A DNA stretch of 64,000 bases from Rothia nasimurium (GCF_928392795.1 NZ_CAKMTJ010000001.1:496001-560000); one strand, 5' to 3'; shown: positions 13,495-20,530, counted from the first letter of the stretch. A program made the numbers and translations. Notes: generated by a model from the letters alone, not told the origin.

Positions 13495-13899
13495 ATGGAA
13501 ACAGGAAATAGAAAGGCCGCCGGCCTTGCAAATGCCTTCAGCAGCCGCCTGAATGAAGAGATTCGGGTATGGATGACTCGCCGCGGTGAAAATCTACGAA
13601 CGCTAGAAGCTGCCACGGGCATTAGCCGTAGCCGGTTGAGTAGGACTGTGAACCGAGACGAAGCGCCCATCAACACGAACGAATTGGATTTGATTTGCAA
13701 GGCGCTTGGAATATCCCCATCAGAGATTATTGGAATTGCCGAGCGTGCCGTCCTGGCCCAGCAAGAACAAGCCGAACCCCAGCGTCCGTCCGGTCGCTAC
13801 AACTCCGCCGGCGAATGGGTCCCCGCCACCCGCGACGGCTACACCCTAGCCGCCTACGAAACAGACGAGGAGAAGGGCGTTGATTACATCGACGACTAA
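13495..13899 (+). CDS. XRE-family prophage repressor
   Basis: 134 residues from the ATG at 13495. The helix-turn-helix spans about residues 20-80 (RLNEEIRVWMTRRGENLRTLEAATGISRSRLSRTV, TNELDLICKALGISPSEIIG). The C-terminal 45 residues are polar (QPSGRYNSAGEW-type, then AYETDEEKGVDYIDD). A TATTCT hexamer ends 6 bases before the ATG with no ribosome site, implying a leaderless transcript. The gene overlaps the downstream ImmA/IrrE-like gene, the common repressor plus protease pair. I infer it is the maintenance repressor acting at the GTCTC palindromes. Confidence 0.8.
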   Translation: METGNRKAAGLANAFSSRLNEEIRVWMTRRGENLRTLEAATGISRSRLSRTVNRDEAPINTNELDLICKALGISPSEIIGIAERAVLAQQEQAEPQRPSGRYNSAGEWVPATRDGYTLAAYETDEEKGVDYIDD

Positions 13900-14293
13900 A
13901 GACCCCTACACCCTCGCCGAAGAACTCGGCGTCCCCATCGTCTACCGCAAACTAGCCGGCGGACTCCACGCCTACTGGGACGGAGCGAAAATCATCGTCG
14001 ACACCCGCCTATCCCAAACACAAGAGCGCTGCGCAATCACCCACGACCTCATGCACGTCATAGCAGGGGACGAACCCTACCTGCACGTGCTCAGCTCACC
14101 GTCCATCGAAGCCAAGCGAGACCTTCAAGCAGCTGAACTGCTCATCGACCCGGCAGCCTTCCGCCAAGCAGCCACCATGTACCCCGACGACGGCGCCAAA
14201 GTAGCCCGCGAGCTAGGCATCACCAACCGGCTCCTCAACGCCTGGGTACGAGCGCACGGAGTCGAACTCATCGAACTAGATGAAGTGGCCTAG
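13880..14293 (+). CDS. ImmA/IrrE-family metallopeptidase-like protein
   Basis: 137 residues from a TTG at 13880 with GGAGAAGG just upstream, overlapping the repressor end by 20 bases. The core is typical of ImmA/IrrE: GVPIVYRKLAGGLHAYWDGAKIIVDTRLSQTQERCAI, then THDLMHVIAGDE. The metal motif is H55-D-L-M-H59 in place of the usual HExxH, so the catalytic Glu is Asp. The rest (AKRDLQAAELLIDPAAFRQAA, ARELGITNRLLNAWV) matches the family C-terminus. ImmA proteins cleave or inactivate the paired repressor during induction; the operon supports this role. Confidence 0.8.
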   Translation: MITSTTKDPYTLAEELGVPIVYRKLAGGLHAYWDGAKIIVDTRLSQTQERCAITHDLMHVIAGDEPYLHVLSSPSIEAKRDLQAAELLIDPAAFRQAATMYPDDGAKVARELGITNRLLNAWVRAHGVELIELDEVA

Positions 14294-14331
14294 GGGAGTG
14301 GGCAGAGCTGGTAAGTAGCTGGGATTTTACG

Positions 14332-14368
14332 AAAATGACCTACCGCCGAGAAGGAGGTAGGTCATTTT
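14332..14368 (+). terminator. strong hairpin terminator after the repressor operon
   Basis: AAAATGACCTACC at 14332-14344 pairs perfectly with GGTAGGTCATTTT at 14356-14368 (13 bp, 11-base loop). The flanking A and T runs would let it work in both directions. Confidence 0.85.
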
Positions 14369-14459
14369 GTTCAAGCTGGGCTTTCTTCCCCTTTCCTGAT
14401 GAAGTAAACAGTTACTCTTTAAGCAACACACACCACTATCCCCGCAAGAGGAAACAAGC

Positions 14460-15863
14460 ATGAGATACCCAGGCAAGAAAATGGTTCGCAAAGCCAAAAG
14501 GAAGGTCACGCCTAAAAGCGTCCGCAAAATCAAGCGCATGACCAACCCTCGCAACGCCATCAAGCTAACTGCACCACCGAAACGCAAGCCAGCTAGCAGG
14601 AAAAAGAACACCTGGCAGTCACCCACAGCTAAAAAACCTACAGGAAGCAAAAGAGCTACCGGGGCTACCGCATCCGTAGCGAGCGCAAAAGCCGGTGAAT
14701 GGATTGCCACGCAGGGCAAAGAGTTGGCCAAAAATCCTGCTGGTCGAGGAGTGCTTGGGTGTATCGGCTGTCTTGGGCTAATCTTCATGCTTATCTTTGG
14801 CATCGCTGTCATTGGAATCGTTGGTAGCGCAATTTCAGATGACGAGAGCACCCAGGCAGGCGCAACATCCAGCTCAGCCTCGGCCGCCAGCGATGCACCA
14901 GAGGCCGTGGCCACGGCTGACACAGATGGCCAGATCTACGATGAAGGAACAGAAGACAACGCCTTTGCCGTCGCTGAGAATCCCGATATTGCTGACAATG
15001 CCGTAGCCGCTGTCTCTGATGACACCCAGAAGGCACCAGGTGCTCAAGAATCTCTAGATAAGCTCAACCAGCTAGAGGTAAAGGGTCGTGCCCCTAAAAC
15101 CGGATACGACCGCAATCTATTTGGTAACGGATGGGTTGATACCGATAGGAACGGTTGCGATACCAGAAACGATATCCTCCGTCGTGACCTCATAGGAGCT
15201 TCATCAAAGCCTGGCACCAGAGGGTGCGTGATTCTCAGGGGAAATCTGACTGACCCCTACACTGGTGATTTCATCTCCTTCAAGCGAGGCCAAGGAACCT
15301 CCGAAGCAGTGCAAATTGACCATGTCGTTGCACTATCCGACGCATGGCAGAAGGGCGCCCAGCAGCTATCTGAAACTCAGCGCATTGAGTTCGCAAACGA
15401 CCCCATCAACCTGCTTGCAGTCGATGGCCCAACCAATCAGCAGAAGGGTGACGGTGACGCTGCTACCTGGCTACCTCCTCAGACCTCATATCGCTGCGAG
15501 TATGTCTCAAAGCAGATTGACGTGAAAGCAAAATATGGCTTATGGGTTACAGAAGCAGAGAAAATAGCAATGGTCGATGTGCTAACCGCCCCGGGATGCG
15601 GAGCGAGGATTGAAACGCCTGAGCCAGAGCCTACTTATGAAGAACCGGCCGCCCCAGCACCCGCCCCTGTCCAGGAAACTGCCCCGGCCTACTACGCTCC
15701 ACCTGCTGAACAGGCTCCCGTAGCGCCAGCAGCGCCAGCCCAGTACTTCAAGAACTGCACTGAGGCCCATAATGCCGGCCGCTACGACATCCCCGATAGC
15801 GACCCAGCGTACAGGCCAGCACTTGATGGTAATAAAGATGGTATTGCTTGCGAATCTAGCTAA
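14460..15863 (+). CDS. membrane-anchored HNH (DUF1524-like) nuclease with C-terminal Excalibur domain
   Basis: 467 residues. Residues 1-95 are extremely basic (KKMVRKAKRKVTPKSVRKIK) and probably cytoplasmic. One membrane segment spans about 98-125 (GVLGCIGCLGLIFMLIFGIAV). An acidic linker follows, then a nuclease domain at about 205-385 with TGYDRNLFGNGW, VQIDHVVALSDAW (catalytic His288), NDPINLLAVDG, NQQKGDGDAATWLPP and YRCEYVSKQIDVKAKYGL, the pattern of actinobacterial extracellular HNH proteins. A Pro/Ala linker leads to an Excalibur-type domain at about 428-467 (YFKNCTEAHNAG, DGNKDGIACES). The orientation places the nuclease outside the membrane. It stands alone between two terminators in the prophage cargo zone, suggesting a role in excluding DNA or in competition. 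Confidence 0.8.
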   Translation: MRYPGKKMVRKAKRKVTPKSVRKIKRMTNPRNAIKLTAPPKRKPASRKKNTWQSPTAKKPTGSKRATGATASVASAKAGEWIATQGKELAKNPAGRGVLGCIGCLGLIFMLIFGIAVIGIVGSAISDDESTQAGATSSSASAASDAPEAVATADTDGQIYDEGTEDNAFAVAENPDIADNAVAAVSDDTQKAPGAQESLDKLNQLEVKGRAPKTGYDRNLFGNGWVDTDRNGCDTRNDILRRDLIGASSKPGTRGCVILRGNLTDPYTGDFISFKRGQGTSEAVQIDHVVALSDAWQKGAQQLSETQRIEFANDPINLLAVDGPTNQQKGDGDAATWLPPQTSYRCEYVSKQIDVKAKYGLWVTEAEKIAMVDVLTAPGCGARIETPEPEPTYEEPAAPAPAPVQETAPAYYAPPAEQAPVAPAAPAQYFKNCTEAHNAGRYDIPDSDPAYRPALDGNKDGIACESS

Positions 15864-15873
15864 GAGATAAAGC

Positions 15874-16002
15874 GAGAGCCCCGGCCCACAGAAGTGGGTC
15901 GGGGCTTTCTACTGCCCTCTGAGGGGCTAGAAATCTATTGGTCTACCTCGATGCCGCCGGGAGTCCCACGAACCGTGAGAGAGGCTGGCAGGTTGCCTGT
16001 GG
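15874..16002. repeat. direct repeat of about 130 bp, left copy
   Basis: This stretch matches 18384-18512 at roughly 85% by eye, at a constant offset of 2510. It holds a bidirectional terminator plus the last about 25 codons of an XRE regulator gene read leftwards. The two copies enclose the cassette that carries the DUF488 pair and the small membrane protein operon. Confidence 0.75.
15877..15906. terminator. hairpin terminator, left copy
   Basis: AGCCCCGGCCCAC pairs with GTGGGTCGGGGCT (one G-T pair) around a 4-base loop, followed by TTCT. It ends the nuclease gene and, leftwards, the adjacent pseudogene. A near-identical hairpin is at 18383-18420. Confidence 0.75.
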
Positions 16003-16099
16003 GGGAGGCAGGGGGCTGGGCGTTGTCGTCCTGGTAGAACCATTCCAGGGGGACGTTGGTGGCTTGGGCGATGTTGAATGGCTCAACAAATTTGGGCGG
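15935..16099 (-). pseudogene. C-terminal remnant of an XRE regulator gene
   Basis: The minus frame closed at 15935-15937 is open for about 54 codons with no start. It reads PFNIAQATNVPLEWFYQDD, then TGNLPASLTVRGTPGGIEVDQ. The last 20 residues match the end of the intact XRE protein at 18445-18732 (TGDLPASLTVRWTPGGIEVDQ). The upstream half carrying the helix-turn-helix is missing. The remnant most likely marks where the 2.5-kb cassette recombined in. Confidence 0.7.
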
Positions 16100-16253
16100 T
16101 TAAGTGTAGAGATGCGACAGAGCAACAACAGCACCCGGGATTGGGGGCGAGAGCAGAGAATCATGGGCGGCTAGGGCAACCTTCATTAGAGGTGGATCGT
16201 GGTCATTGTGCGCAGACGCCCAAGAAGCGATTTTTAATCGTATTCTTAACCAC

Positions 16254-17132
16254 ATGAACCAGGATTCACTTTTTGAGTTGCCAGCCCACACTCACCCAGC
16301 TAAGCGCATCTACCCGAAAGACCGGACAGCCCGGCGAGAGACTGCACGAGTTTTGATTCTGGTGAAGGCCCGCCCAGAACCCTCCACCTCTTACGGCGAT
16401 ACCGTCTGCGTAGCTGGAATCCGAGTCGACCAAGAGGAATACCGCTGGGTGAGACTCTACCCAATACCCTTTAGAAGCCTAGAACACTACAAGCAGTTCA
16501 AAAAGTACACCTTTGTCAATGTCCCGATTATTCCTGCACAAGGTGACTTCCGCTCCGAGAGCTATAAGCCGGATCGAGACAACTTGGAGGTTGAGCCAGG
16601 TGGTCCGCTCACATCCCCCAAGCAGAGGATGAAATACGTTGAGCCGATGATTAGCGAGCTGAGCATGTGTGACATCCTCGAAATAGCCAGAAGCTCAGAT
16701 AATGACAAGCTCTACCCCTCATTGGCTGTCATTCGGCCTCGCGAAATACTCGGCCTAGAAATCCATCCGTTCCCTGGGTGGAATGAAAAGCAGCGCAGGG
16801 CAATCGAAAACAGTGCTAGGCAAGGGGATCTAATGGATCTGCTGAACGACGAGCCTGAGCGCATCAAGCTTGAAGAACCGCGGTTCGCAGTTCATATGAA
16901 ATATCTCTGCCAACGTGAGACGTGCTCGGGTCACAGGCAGCCGTTCCTGGATTGGGAACTTGAGGCATTTACCCGCCGCCACGCCGAGTGGCCGGATGCT
17001 GACACAGTGAGGGAAATCCAGAACCGCTGGGGGAACGTGCTTGCCGCCGAAAAGAAGCCTGTTCTCTACGTCGGAAACCAGCACAAGGCCACACTCGCCT
17101 ACAGTGTGCTTGGGGTGCAACGCACCAAATGA
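16254..17132 (+). CDS. cassette protein with a CX4CX2H site, paired with DUF488; function unknown
   Basis: 292 residues from the ATG at 16254, which lies 7 bases after a TATTCT hexamer (leaderless). The N-terminal half has RVLILVKARPEPSTSYGDTV, CVAGIRV, EEYRWVRLYPIPFRSLE and KYTFVNVPI, a beta-rich arrangement. The C-terminal half has PRFAVHMKYLCQRETCSGHRQ (C219, C224, H227, a likely zinc site), PFLDWELEAFTRRH and PVLYVGNQHKATLAYSVLGV. From memory, proteins of this type occur next to DUF488 genes in bacterial accessory regions, but I know no assigned function. It converges with the DUF488 gene with 2 bases between stops. A nucleic-acid-related defence role is inference only. Confidence 0.6.
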   Translation: MNQDSLFELPAHTHPAKRIYPKDRTARRETARVLILVKARPEPSTSYGDTVCVAGIRVDQEEYRWVRLYPIPFRSLEHYKQFKKYTFVNVPIIPAQGDFRSESYKPDRDNLEVEPGGPLTSPKQRMKYVEPMISELSMCDILEIARSSDNDKLYPSLAVIRPREILGLEIHPFPGWNEKQRRAIENSARQGDLMDLLNDEPERIKLEEPRFAVHMKYLCQRETCSGHRQPFLDWELEAFTRRHAEWPDADTVREIQNRWGNVLAAEKKPVLYVGNQHKATLAYSVLGVQRTK

Positions 17133-17134
17133 GT

Positions 17135-17584
17135 CTATGCCAGCTGCAGGAGTGGTGTTGCGTTAGAGCCTATCTTGGTCATGATGACGTCCCGGTGGCA
17201 GCACTTGGTATTTGCCTCGAAGCAGAGGAGTCCGACGTTGCCGTGCTCGAGAAGCTGATGAATCTCTTCTAGGGCTTGTACCGCGTTCTCGTTTTCAAGG
17301 ACTTGCTCGAAATTGTGGCGGGCAACGGCCCATTCGGTTGTGTAGGGGGTGCTGAAGCCTGCACGGTTGTCTTTGGGGTTGCCAAGGGCTGGGCGATGCA
17401 GGTAGGTCATGCCGGTGGCTTCTATTGCTATCGCTAGCTTAGTCTTTGAGAGCCCTTTCTTTCTGGAGATAGGGGTCAGTCGCACGTCAACGAGGGTTGC
17501 AATCTCATAGTTTTTGAGGGTGGCTATGAGTTCTTCAGCGGTTTTGCCCTCATAGCCGAACCCGTAAAGGTTGTATTCAGCCAT
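17135..17584 (-). CDS. DUF488 family protein
   Basis: 149 residues. Hallmarks of DUF488 are present: YGFGYEGKTAEELIATLKNY at the start, LVDVRLTPISRKKGLSKTKL, YLHRPALGNPKDNR, and the C-terminal VGLLCFEANTKCCHRDVI with C121, C128, C129, H130 and R131. The Cys-Glu and CHR motifs are conserved in the family and suggest a rhodanese-like or nucleotide-related catalytic site, but no biochemical activity is firmly established. It is encoded convergently with the 16254-17132 gene inside the repeat-bounded cassette. Confidence 0.85.
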   Translation of the reverse strand: MAEYNLYGFGYEGKTAEELIATLKNYEIATLVDVRLTPISRKKGLSKTKLAIAIEATGMTYLHRPALGNPKDNRAGFSTPYTTEWAVARHNFEQVLENENAVQALEEIHQLLEHGNVGLLCFEANTKCCHRDVIMTKIGSNATPLLQLA

Positions 17585-17747
17585 AGGGCTTACCTTACCT
17601 CCAAACTGTCAATCATATATAACCTGTTACAGAGTTATAGATGGAAATGGTGCAATCTCATAGAGAGGTTCAGTCGCTGAAGGTAGCCGCTCGACTTGAT
17701 GATATTGTCCGGGTTTTTCTGAATTATTTACCCTTCCAGCTTTATTT

Positions 17748-17770
17748 TAGTTTACCAATCTGGTAAACTA
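17748..17770. promoter_or_regulatory. perfect 10-bp inverted repeat, candidate operator
   Basis: TAGTTTACCA and TGGTAAACTA are perfect inverted copies separated by ATC. The site is 49 bases upstream of the small membrane protein gene at 17819, in the promoter position of the 17819-18368 operon. The operon's own helix-turn-helix protein (18162) is a candidate ligand. Confidence 0.7.
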
Positions 17771-17818
17771 ATAACTGTTGGGGCAACCGCTCCAATACAA
17801 CCAAATAGTGGAGGAAAC

Positions 17819-17914
17819 ATGGAGATTGTCTCCCTCATCGTTTCTTGCATCAACACCCTACTGGTAGCGATAGCAACGGTCATCACCTACAAGATGTACC
17901 GCGACAGCAAGTAA
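17819..17914 (+). CDS. 31-residue single-pass membrane peptide
   Basis: The frame reads MEIVSLIVSCINTLLVAIAT then VITYKMYRDSK, with a strong ribosome site (GGAGGAAAC) directly upstream. Residues 3-23 are a membrane helix and the C-terminus is positive, the general form of type I toxin peptides and small phage exclusion peptides. A hairpin-forming region and a small-RNA partner were not evident. It is the first gene downstream of the palindromic operator. Confidence 0.55.
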   Translation: MEIVSLIVSCINTLLVAIATVITYKMYRDSK

Positions 17915-17986
17915 ACGAAAGCTCGCTCCGAGATACCGCAATTACCTCGGGGCGAGCCCCTCCCACTATACCGAAAGGAAACCCCC

Positions 17987-18169
17987 GTGAACCAGAACAG
18001 AAAAACCCTGATAGCCCTCAATGTAGCCATCCTGGTGCTATCAGTAACGCTAGTCATCATGCAGATAGCCCAGGGCAACACTGGCATGGCAATCCTCTGG
18101 GGCGTTCTTGCAACAGCAAACACAGCAACCTTGGTAATGCACCTCAAGGCAGGCGGCCGCAATGGCTAA
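17987..18169 (+). CDS. small two-pass membrane protein
   Basis: 60 residues from a GTG at 17987, preceded by GAAAGGAAA. LIALNVAILVLSVTLVIMQIA and GMAILWGVLATANTATLVM form two membrane segments, with a basic C-terminus (HLKAGGRNG). It follows the 31-residue peptide gene and overlaps the AlpA-like gene by 8 bases, so the three look like one operon. No family recognised. Confidence 0.55.
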   Translation: MNQNRKTLIALNVAILVLSVTLVIMQIAQGNTGMAILWGVLATANTATLVMHLKAGGRNG

Positions 18170-18368
18170 AACCATCATCGTCAGCACCATTGAGCTAGCC
18201 ACCTTCCTGGGTCTTACCAAGCAAGGGCTATACAAGCGAGGCGAGCTACCGCCGGCTGACTTCACCTCCGTTGGAGGCCGAGAGTGCTGGCTTCCAGATA
18301 CTGCTGAAGCCTGGGATGCAACCTATCGGCAAAAGCACGGCGCAGGGCGTCCTGCAACTAAAAACTGA
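18162..18368 (+). CDS. AlpA-like helix-turn-helix protein
   Basis: 68 residues. VSTIELATFLGLTKQGLYKRGELPPADF is a winged-helix recognition segment of the AlpA/MerR type, followed by GGRECWLPDTAEAWDATYRQKHGAGRPA. It overlaps the upstream membrane protein gene by 8 bases. It may act as the excisionase for the integrase about 1 kb downstream, or as regulator of its own operon through the palindrome at 17748-17770. A second AlpA-type gene exists at 11646. Confidence 0.65.
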   Translation: MAKTIIVSTIELATFLGLTKQGLYKRGELPPADFTSVGGRECWLPDTAEAWDATYRQKHGAGRPATKN

Positions 18369-18382
18369 ACTGCCTAGACAGC

Positions 18383-18420
18383 AGAGAGCCCCGGCCCACA
18401 CAAGTGGGTCGGGGCTCTCT
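18383..18420. terminator. hairpin terminator, right copy
   Basis: AGAGAGCCCCGGCCCAC pairs with GTGGGTCGGGGCTCTCT (17 bp, one G-T pair) around a 4-base loop. It lies between the convergent AlpA-like gene and the XRE gene. It is the right-hand relative of the hairpin at 15877. Confidence 0.8.
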
Positions 18421-18512
18421 GTTGCCCATTGAGGGGTTAGAAAACTACTGGTCTACCTCGATACCGCCGGGCGTCCATCGAACCGTGAGGGAGGCGGGCA
18501 GGTCGCCTGTGG
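18384..18512. repeat. direct repeat of about 130 bp, right copy
   Basis: This is the partner of 15874-16002. It consists of the terminator and the last codons of the intact XRE gene. Differences are scattered point changes, as expected for homologous but diverged copies and not for a recent duplication. Confidence 0.75.
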
Positions 18513-18732
18513 TAGCTGGTTCGATTCCAGTTTCTAACCAGGCGCGGTCAACGGCCGTGATTTCTGCTAGACGGTCGAGGTCGTCACCAGAGGGTTTGAA
18601 GGCACCAGATTCCCATCGGCTGAGGGTATTTCGAGCCACTGGAATCATCTCAGCGAGCGCAGCTTGTTTGAGCCCGGCGTGTTCGCGTGCTTTTCGCAGG
18701 CGGTCTTGGAGTGTCCAGGTGGGGATGGTCAT
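18445..18732 (-). CDS. XRE-family transcriptional regulator
   Basis: 95 residues from the ATG at 18732. The helix-turn-helix covers residues 8-65: LQDRLRKAREHAGLKQAALAEMIPVARNTLSRWESGAFKPSGDDLDRLAEITAV, then DRAWLETGIEP. The C-terminal tail (LPASLTVRWTPGGIEVDQ) is the part duplicated in the remnant at 15935. TACAAT ends 6 bases before the ATG, suggesting another leaderless message. It may be a second repressor, perhaps controlling integrase or the cassette. Confidence 0.8.
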   Translation of the reverse strand: MTIPTWTLQDRLRKAREHAGLKQAALAEMIPVARNTLSRWESGAFKPSGDDLDRLAEITAVDRAWLETGIEPATTGDLPASLTVRWTPGGIEVDQ

Positions 18733-19261
18733 GGGTTTATTGTATCGGATTGTTGATTTTTCACCATAGCTTTGGTGCTTTTGTGTTGCAATATCTACAG
18801 ATGTGTGTGTATTGTGGTTCTTGATATGTAGCATTTGCTACATGTTCAGGAAGACGTTCTTACTTTACGGTTCTTGATTCCTGGCCTTGAGGCTTGCAAC
18901 CTCAGGTGAACACAAGCAACCGCCCGGTTAGCTGCGTTAGAGCTGCAGCACTTGAGATAGAGCCAGTACCGGGAATGGCCCACAAAGGAATCATGCACGA
19001 GGGTAGCTCCCTTGGCTTGGTGCATACGATCAGACTGCCTGGACTTCCTGCAAGGAAGAAACCGGGGGTCTAATTCTCGTATCTGGGAGAGGAAACCCAG
19101 CGCCAAACCTCGGGAGCTCTTTGGGGGATGGGAATACAAAGCCTCTCGCGCTAGCGCAACCTCTAGCCGATTGGGGCGCAGCCCACTGGCTCACCTGGCC
19201 AGGCACCAACCTAAAAATACAAATGCACCCAGCCCAGACCCTGAGCTACAGTTAAACCCAA
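18733..19261. other. noncoding gap upstream of the integrase
   Basis: About 530 bases without a convincing gene. Open frames on both strands here have unnatural composition and no ribosome sites. The left end holds the promoter of the XRE gene; the right end holds the SOS box. No tRNA or clear hairpin was found in the middle, so it may be a decayed gene or an untranslated regulatory region. Confidence 0.5.
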
Positions 19262-19277
19262 TCGAACAAATGTTCTA
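19262..19277 (+). promoter_or_regulatory. LexA-type SOS box upstream of integrase
   Basis: TCGAAC-AAAT-GTTCTA matches the actinobacterial LexA consensus TCGAAC-N4-GTTCGA at every specified base except one. It ends 21 bases before the integrase ATG, where bound LexA would block transcription. The prediction is that DNA damage derepresses the integrase. Confidence 0.7.
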
Positions 19278-19298
19278 GACCAAGAGCAGGAGGACCCC

Positions 19299-20390
19299 AT
19301 GACCAGCAGACTCAAACTAGGGGAGCACGGAGAAGTAACCGTCACCCGCCTAGCCCAAAAGAAATACCGAGCCCGCGTCCGATACCGCCACATCGACGGA
19401 AAGATACGCCTTCTCCAAGCCACTGCCTCCACACGCTCCGACGCCTCCCGCGCCGTCCTCGCCAAGCTCAAAGACTTCACCACCGGCTCCAACGACCTCA
19501 CCGACGAAAGCACCATCACCGAAGCCACCGAACGATGGTGGGAAGACTTCATAGCGAAGGGCGATAAAACCGCCGGCACCATCACCCGATACCGCTACCT
19601 CATCGATTCCTACCTGCAACCGGCCATCGGGGATGTCCTGCTGATTGAAGCCACCACCGGCAACCTGGCCGCCTTCATCTCCACCGTCCACAAAGACCAC
19701 GGCGCCACCAACGCCAAACACCTCCGCATGATCCTCAAAAACATCTTCGCCCTGGCAGTCCTCCACGACGCCCTACTGCGAAACCCAGTCGACGGCGTCC
19801 CCACCGTCACCGTCAAGCGCGAAAAGGTAACCAAGGCCCTCACCGCCGAGCAAGTCAAAGACCTGCGCGGCATTCTCCACGGCGACGTGCTAGAGGTATT
19901 CGAATTCATGCTCGGAACCGGCTGCAGAATCTCAGAAGCCCTCGGCCTACGCTGGCAAGACCTCGACCTCATAGCAGGCACAGCCACCATCAACGGGGCC
20001 GTCAAGCAGGTGGGAAGCAAGACCGTGTGGGACCCCGCGCCGAAGTCGGCCGGGTCAGCCCAAACCATCTACCTACCCACCTTCACCCTTCACATGCTCC
20101 TAGAGCGCCGCCAGTGGTGCGAGTGGGTCTTCCCCTCAACCGCCGGCACTGTGCGCGGCGGCCACAACTTCCGCGCGATGCTCAGAAAACAGCTCAAGGG
20201 TACTGAATATGAATGGGTCACCCCTCACACAGCCCGTACCACCGTGGCTACCATCGTGGCAGATGGCCTAGGCGCGAGTGTCGCAGCTGCCGTGCTCGGT
20301 CACTCATCAGAGGAGGTCACCATCAAAAACTACATCGTGCAGCAGAAGGTAGCCCCGAACGTCACCAACGTACTCGACGTGCTGGCCTAG
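19299..20390 (+). CDS. tyrosine-type site-specific integrase
   Basis: 363 residues. An N-terminal arm-binding region (VTVTRLAQKKYRARVRYRH) is followed by a SAM-like core-binding domain (ITEATERWWEDFIAKGDKTAG onward). The catalytic domain from about 178 has Arg210 (GTGCRISEALGLRW), His310 and Arg313 (TPHTARTTVAT), His335 (LGHSSEE) and the nucleophile Tyr345 (IKNYIVQ), so all key residues are present. AGGAGG precedes the ATG. It lies 140 bases from a tRNA-Arg 3' fragment, the probable attachment site, and behind a LexA-type box. Confidence 0.93.
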   Translation: MTSRLKLGEHGEVTVTRLAQKKYRARVRYRHIDGKIRLLQATASTRSDASRAVLAKLKDFTTGSNDLTDESTITEATERWWEDFIAKGDKTAGTITRYRYLIDSYLQPAIGDVLLIEATTGNLAAFISTVHKDHGATNAKHLRMILKNIFALAVLHDALLRNPVDGVPTVTVKREKVTKALTAEQVKDLRGILHGDVLEVFEFMLGTGCRISEALGLRWQDLDLIAGTATINGAVKQVGSKTVWDPAPKSAGSAQTIYLPTFTLHMLLERRQWCEWVFPSTAGTVRGGHNFRAMLRKQLKGTEYEWVTPHTARTTVATIVADGLGASVAAAVLGHSSEEVTIKNYIVQQKVAPNVTNVLDVLA

Positions 20391-20398
20391 AGCTTCAA

Positions 20399-20515
20399 GT
20401 CATCTAATGGTCATCTAGTGTGTGCAAAAAACTATCGCTTTCTGACCTGGTGAAACTCTCACATAGCGAGAACAACCAAAATCTGACGTGGCGTAATGTG
20501 GAGTAGCGTGGACTT
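20399..20515 (+). repeat. short direct repeats between integrase and tRNA fragment, candidate arm sites
   Basis: Two GTCATCTA copies lie at 20399-20406 and 20410-20417. Three consecutive 10-mers of the form NNGTGGNNTN lie at 20486-20515 (ACGTGGCGTA, ATGTGGAGTA, GCGTGGACTT). Repeats like these next to the core site are what tyrosine integrases use as arm-type binding sites. Confidence 0.4.
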
Positions 20516-20530
20516 GCGAGCGCAAATGTT

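Noticed and set aside
18846..19278. Possible genes upstream of integrase on both strands
   Set aside because: The open frames have no ribosome sites, no recognisable domains and composition typical of noncoding DNA.
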